A DNA stretch of 9,901 nt from Anaerolineae bacterium (GTDB lineage Bacteria; Chloroflexota; Anaerolineae; JAAYZQ01). The translations under genes were made by a program, and so were the position numbers. Within the stretch, counting starts at the first letter, position 1; each line of letters begins with the position of its first letter. The stretch covers positions 1 to 9,901 of the forward strand of contig JAFGOG010000507.1 of NCBI GenBank assembly GCA_016926595.1, in the 5' to 3' direction. Under the pieces are notes generated by a model. That model was not told the origin of the DNA and did no database searches. It worked only from the letters and a program-made list of their open reading frames with translations. Shown one piece after another: positions 7,628 to 9,901 of the stretch.

Positions 7628-8656
7628 ATGAGGATTCTTTGTCTAGTTGATTGGCCTGTTCACAACCGCTGGATCTGGCGATTTCTTCCGGACAACCAGG
7701 ACCAAGTCGATTTTGTCACGATATCTACCCCGCCCGACCGCTTTCCCGGGTACGGCAAACTGCTGGGCTATTACCCTCGTTACATTGGGCTGGGCCTTAA
7801 AGCACGGCTACGCATCCGACACTACGATCTGATCGTTACCTGGGAAGGAAAGAATGGTGTCCCGCTGGCCTTCCTGCGCCGTCTACTGGGTCCCCGCCAC
7901 CCTCCAATGGTCATCCTCAACTTTGTCCTCAAGGGTCGGGTGGTCCTCGATTTCCTCTGGCTGATCCGTTTCGCCATGCATTCGGTGGACCATATCACCG
8001 TTGTCTCACAACGCGAGATCGAGCACTACAGCCGGGAGCTGCGCCTGCCGCGCGAGCGCTTCAGCCAACTCCTCACCGTCTGGCCCGACCATTATGGCAC
8101 CGCAGCACCGGAGCCTCCCCCCAGTGGATATATCCTGGCGGCCGGCCGCTCCCATCGCGACTACGGCACTCTCCTCGAAGCCGTCCGTGGCCTCCCCGTA
8201 CACGTGGTCGTCAATGCCCGGTCGTTCAATGTTCGGGGACTGCAGCCGCCACCCAACGTGACCTTGAACCCCTTCCTGCCGCCTGCCGATTTCCACGACC
8301 TGGTGCGCCGCGCCGATTTCGCCGTCCTGCCACTCTTCACAGCGAAGCACGCCTCTGGAGAGACGTTTCTGCTCGAAGCAATGTCTGCCCACAAGGCCGT
8401 CATAGCCACCGAGACCTTTTCAACCGTCGAATTCATCGACCCCGGAAAAAACGGCCTGCTTGTGCCTCCAGGCGACGCGTCAGCACTGCGCCAATCAATC
8501 GAGTTGCTCATGTCACACCCGGAGCAGGCCCGCGAGATGGGGGTCGCCGCGCGACGCTTCTACGAGGAGAACTGCTCGATGCCCGTTTTTGCCCGACGGG
8601 CCCAAGAGCGGTTCCAGCAAATCGTACACGCATCGCTCAACACGCAGAGACCTTGA
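7628..8656 (+). CDS. Divergent GT-B (GT4-like) glycosyltransferase
   Basis: This 342-residue protein has a short GT-B form. The N-terminal domain starts MRILCLVDWPVHNRWIWRFL and lacks the usual Gly-rich loop. The C-terminal domain is clear: GYILAAGRSHRDYGTLLEAV (167-186, with Arg174), VHVVVNARSFNVRGL (191-205), VTLNPFLPPADFHDLVRRAD (211-230), FAVLPL (231-236), ASGETFLLEAMSAHKAVIAT (242-261) and GLLVPPGDASALRQSIELL (276-294). Glu250 in LLEAMSA matches the second Glu of EX7E. The position eight residues before is Ala242, so the first Glu is absent, although Glu246 in SGET is nearby. It probably adds a sugar to the same lipid-linked glycan. It begins 8 nt after the GT2 stop; AGGA is about 13 nt upstream, which is a poor Shine-Dalgarno, so coupling is likely. 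Donor and acceptor are unknown. Confidence 0.85.
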   Translation: MRILCLVDWPVHNRWIWRFLPDNQDQVDFVTISTPPDRFPGYGKLLGYYPRYIGLGLKARLRIRHYDLIVTWEGKNGVPLAFLRRLLGPRHPPMVILNFVLKGRVVLDFLWLIRFAMHSVDHITVVSQREIEHYSRELRLPRERFSQLLTVWPDHYGTAAPEPPPSGYILAAGRSHRDYGTLLEAVRGLPVHVVVNARSFNVRGLQPPPNVTLNPFLPPADFHDLVRRADFAVLPLFTAKHASGETFLLEAMSAHKAVIATETFSTVEFIDPGKNGLLVPPGDASALRQSIELLMSHPEQAREMGVAARRFYEENCSMPVFARRAQERFQQIVHASLNTQRP

Positions 8657-8661
8657 ATTGT

Positions 8662-8666
8662 AAAGG
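8662..8666 (+). promoter_or_regulatory. Ribosome binding site AAAGG for the FkbM methyltransferase
   Basis: AAAGG lies 9 nt before the ATG at 8676, in the 19-nt gap after the preceding stop. It supports this start. Confidence 0.4.
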
Positions 8667-8675
8667 CAATACGGA

Positions 8676-9503
8676 ATGACAGAGAACTTGCCCCCACGAT
8701 TCGCCGGCTTCTTGGGAAAAAGAATCGCGCCGTTGCTTTCAGCAACAATGGCCCGCGGTCCACTGGCCCGCCTCACGCGGCTCATGGAAGCCTACTTGGC
8801 CTTTATCCAGGGAAAAGGATCTGGTGCCGGATGGGATATTGACGCCGAAGTGCGTGTTGCCATCTCTCGCCTAAGTCGTCCAAACGCCGTCGTATTCGAT
8901 GTTGGCGCACATCGCGGGGAGTGGTCGGTGCATCTGTTGCAGGCGTTGGGGTCCACCACAGAATGTCGTCTCTTCCTCCTCGAACCGCTGCCTTTTTGTC
9001 AGAATGCCCTGCGTTCTCTCAACCTGCCTGGATCCACCCTCATCGAAGCGGCAGTTGGAGATAGAGAGGGGTTCACTACACTCTACTCACCAGACGATTG
9101 GTCACCAGTGGCCTCACTGCATCCACGCAGAGACAGCTATCTCCAACATTACACCTTCGCTAAAGACAGCGTGCGCGTTGTTACGATCGACCAAATCATA
9201 GCAGATTTTGATCTTGATCTGGTCGATTTCATAAAATTTGATATCGAGGGCAATGAGGTCGCAGCACTTCAGGGAGCTCAGAAGGCCCTTAAAGCGAACC
9301 GGATCAAGACCCTGACATTCGAATTCGGCTCGGGCAACGTTAACTCGAGAACATACTTCCACGATCTCTGGGACATCCTACATCCTTGTGGATACCAGGT
9401 CAGTAGGATAGCTCCTGGAGGCATCTTGATTCCAATAGAAGCATACTATGAAGATCTGGAATACTTCCGCGGTGTTACGAACTATCTGGCGGAGATACCC
9501 TGA
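8676..9503 (+). CDS. FkbM-family SAM-dependent methyltransferase
   Basis: This 275-residue protein has the FkbM pattern: motif I AVVFDVGAHRGEWSVHLLQA (71-90), FLLEPLPFCQNAL (100-112, acidic residue after strand 2), STLIEAAVGDREG (120-132), SVRVVTIDQII (165-175) and the family signature VDFIKFDIEGNEVAALQGA (183-201), ending with LTFEFGSGN (213-221) and the late LHPCGYQVSRI region. FkbM proteins methylate hydroxyls, including sugar hydroxyls in surface glycans, so a glycan O-methyltransferase role is the best inference. A basic, partly hydrophobic N-terminal extension of about 55 residues precedes the fold. The 3' half is markedly AT-rich (20 of 60 bases GC at 9181-9240), unlike the neighbouring genes, suggesting separate acquisition. 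It is the last gene of the run before 398 nt of non-coding DNA. Confidence 0.93.
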   Translation: MTENLPPRFAGFLGKRIAPLLSATMARGPLARLTRLMEAYLAFIQGKGSGAGWDIDAEVRVAISRLSRPNAVVFDVGAHRGEWSVHLLQALGSTTECRLFLLEPLPFCQNALRSLNLPGSTLIEAAVGDREGFTTLYSPDDWSPVASLHPRRDSYLQHYTFAKDSVRVVTIDQIIADFDLDLVDFIKFDIEGNEVAALQGAQKALKANRIKTLTFEFGSGNVNSRTYFHDLWDILHPCGYQVSRIAPGGILIPIEAYYEDLEYFRGVTNYLAEIP

Positions 9504-9563
9504 CAGCAGGCTGTGCACTGCCTCGTCGTCCCCATCAACCTCGGCGACATCGTCGGCGCCGTC

Positions 9564-9577
9564 GGCCGGAAACGGCC
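9564..9577 (+). terminator. Hairpin GGCCG-GAAA-CGGCC, possible weak terminator
   Basis: A perfect 5-bp GC stem is capped by a GAAA tetraloop 60 nt after the FkbM stop codon. No T-tract follows directly, so it is not a classical Rho-independent terminator. It may protect the 3' end, help termination, or be chance in a GC-rich segment. Confidence 0.3.
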
Positions 9578-9599
9578 CTAGGACCCTTTCCAAAGCCCT

Positions 9600-9710
9600 T
9601 TTTACCGCTGAGGTCGCAGAGAGCGCCGAGTTTTTTGAAAAGTATTCCCCTCGCGGGGTTCTCCGCAGCGAGCTCTTCAATTCTCTCTGGAGCAAGGGCA
9701 CTTTCCTCCA
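9600..9710. repeat. Probable decayed dispersed intergenic repeat (CGCAGAGAGCG type)
   Basis: The stretch begins with a purine-rich block of GAGGTCGCAGAGAGCG type and ends with a CTCCGCAGCGAGCTCT block, separated by an AT-rich centre. Translated, it gives the odd low-complexity pattern TAEVAESAEFFEK. I recall elements of this look, built from repeated CGCAGAGA/GCGGAGA units, dispersed between genes in many environmental bacterial genomes. The assignment rests on resemblance only; boundaries are approximate. Confidence 0.4.
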
Positions 9711-9715
9711 GAGAT

Positions 9716-9847
9716 CAACCTGCAACCAGTAACCTCTTACCTGCCACCTTGTATCCCTTCGCCACATGGCACGCTGCGACCGTATCTTACCTGCGCCCTG
9801 CTAGCCTAATAACTTGCAACCTGTAACTCGACTTTTGCAGTAACTCG
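9716..9847. repeat. Degenerate heptanucleotide repeat, consensus near YAACCTG
   Basis: Units with a 7-bp period are visible in two blocks. The first runs from 9716 to 9750 in five consecutive heptamers, each carrying ACC in its third to fifth positions. The second starts at 9787 and includes a TTACCTG unit (9787-9793), a 2-bp slip at 9808-9809, then TAACTTG (9810), CAACCTG (9817) and TAACTCG (9824), with a further TAACTCG at 9841. About 36 nt between the blocks have lost the pattern. It looks like an old, eroded tandem repeat with no coding role. Confidence 0.55.
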
Positions 9848-9853
9848 CACATA

Positions 9854-9872
9854 AGCTAGTAGCGTACTAGCT
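9854..9872. promoter_or_regulatory. Perfect 8-bp inverted repeat, possible operator
   Basis: AGCTAGTA and TACTAGCT are exact reverse complements separated by GCG. CTAG occurs in both arms, a tetramer that is rare in many bacterial genomes. Lying just before the window edge with a second dyad beside it, it may be an operator for a gene to the right, or a hairpin. Confidence 0.4.
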
Positions 9873-9880
9873 CGAAATGT

Positions 9881-9897
9881 GGTAGTATGGTGCTACC
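9881..9897. promoter_or_regulatory. 5-bp inverted repeat GGTAG/CTACC with an internal TAGTAT box
   Basis: GGTAG (9881-9885) and CTACC (9893-9897) are reverse complements around a 7-nt centre. TAGTAT at 9883-9888 resembles a -10 box, but I find no good -35 at the right distance. It may belong to the promoter/operator of a gene beyond the window. Confidence 0.25.
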
Positions 9898-9901
9898 GTG
9901 A

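Larger units (their letters stand above)
9504..9901. other. Non-coding region downstream of the operon
   Basis: I see no convincing gene in this 398-nt stretch on either strand. The open frames here have no recognisable domain and run across repetitive DNA. It holds a GNRA-capped hairpin (9564-9577), a probable decayed dispersed repeat (about 9600-9710), a degenerate 7-bp-period repeat (about 9716-9847) and two inverted repeats close to the window edge (9854-9872 and 9881-9897). The change from dense coding to this DNA suggests the gene cluster ends near 9503. Confidence 0.6.

Noticed and set aside
9378..9767. 129-codon minus-strand frame covering the end of the FkbM gene and the repeats
   Set aside because: It crosses a real gene in antisense and repeat DNA, and has no recognisable domain.
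1..9901. CRISPR array, tRNA, rRNA, transposase, phage or defence genes
   Set aside because: I looked for regularly spaced repeats, cloverleaf-like segments and transposase or nuclease motifs and found none. The only tandem repeat has a 7-bp period without spacers.

Overview
This window looks like part of a bacterial surface-glycan (O-antigen, capsule or exopolysaccharide-type) biosynthesis locus. Every gene I can support is on the + strand. From 342 to 9503 eight genes follow one another with gaps of at most 19 nt or short overlaps, so they probably form one transcription unit. I recognise families, not a species. The high GC of most genes (about 73% in a 60-nt sample at 5461-5520), the TTG starts and the degenerate-repeat intergenic DNA at the right end suggest a high-GC environmental bacterium. 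Chloroflexota is possible, but the window alone does not prove it.

Layout: (1) 2-292, the C-terminal end of an AT-richer upstream gene, probably an alpha/beta-hydrolase-like protein. (2) 342-1709, a sulfatase/alkaline-phosphatase-superfamily enzyme without the usual Cys/Ser formylglycine motif. (3) 1720-2976 and 2980-4245, two GT-B (GT4-type) glycosyltransferases. (4) 4182-5237, a class I SAM-dependent methyltransferase whose start lies inside the preceding gene. (5) 5234-6700, a polytopic O-antigen ligase/polymerase (WaaL/Wzy-like) protein. (6) 6690-7619, a GT2 (GT-A) glycosyltransferase of rhamnosyltransferase type. (7) 7628-8656, a third, more divergent GT-B glycosyltransferase. (8) 8676-9503, an FkbM-family methyltransferase. 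(9) 9504-9901, non-coding DNA with a GNRA-capped hairpin, a probable decayed dispersed repeat, a degenerate 7-bp-period repeat and two inverted repeats at the window edge.

Working model (inference): the four glycosyltransferases build an oligosaccharide repeat unit on a lipid carrier. The two methyltransferases and the alkaline-phosphatase-superfamily enzyme modify it or add or remove charged groups. The multi-TM ligase/polymerase polymerises it or attaches it at the membrane. No flippase (Wzx), priming transferase, chain-length regulator or ABC exporter lies in the window, so the locus must continue outside it or depend on genes elsewhere. Base composition changes sharply between and even within genes (the first half of the second GT4 gene and the FkbM gene are AT-richer), as expected for a locus assembled by recombination. 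I found no CRISPR array, tRNA, rRNA, transposase, defence system or clearly new system. The least ordinary points are the non-canonical sulfatase-like active site, the mosaic composition and the structured non-coding DNA at the right end.
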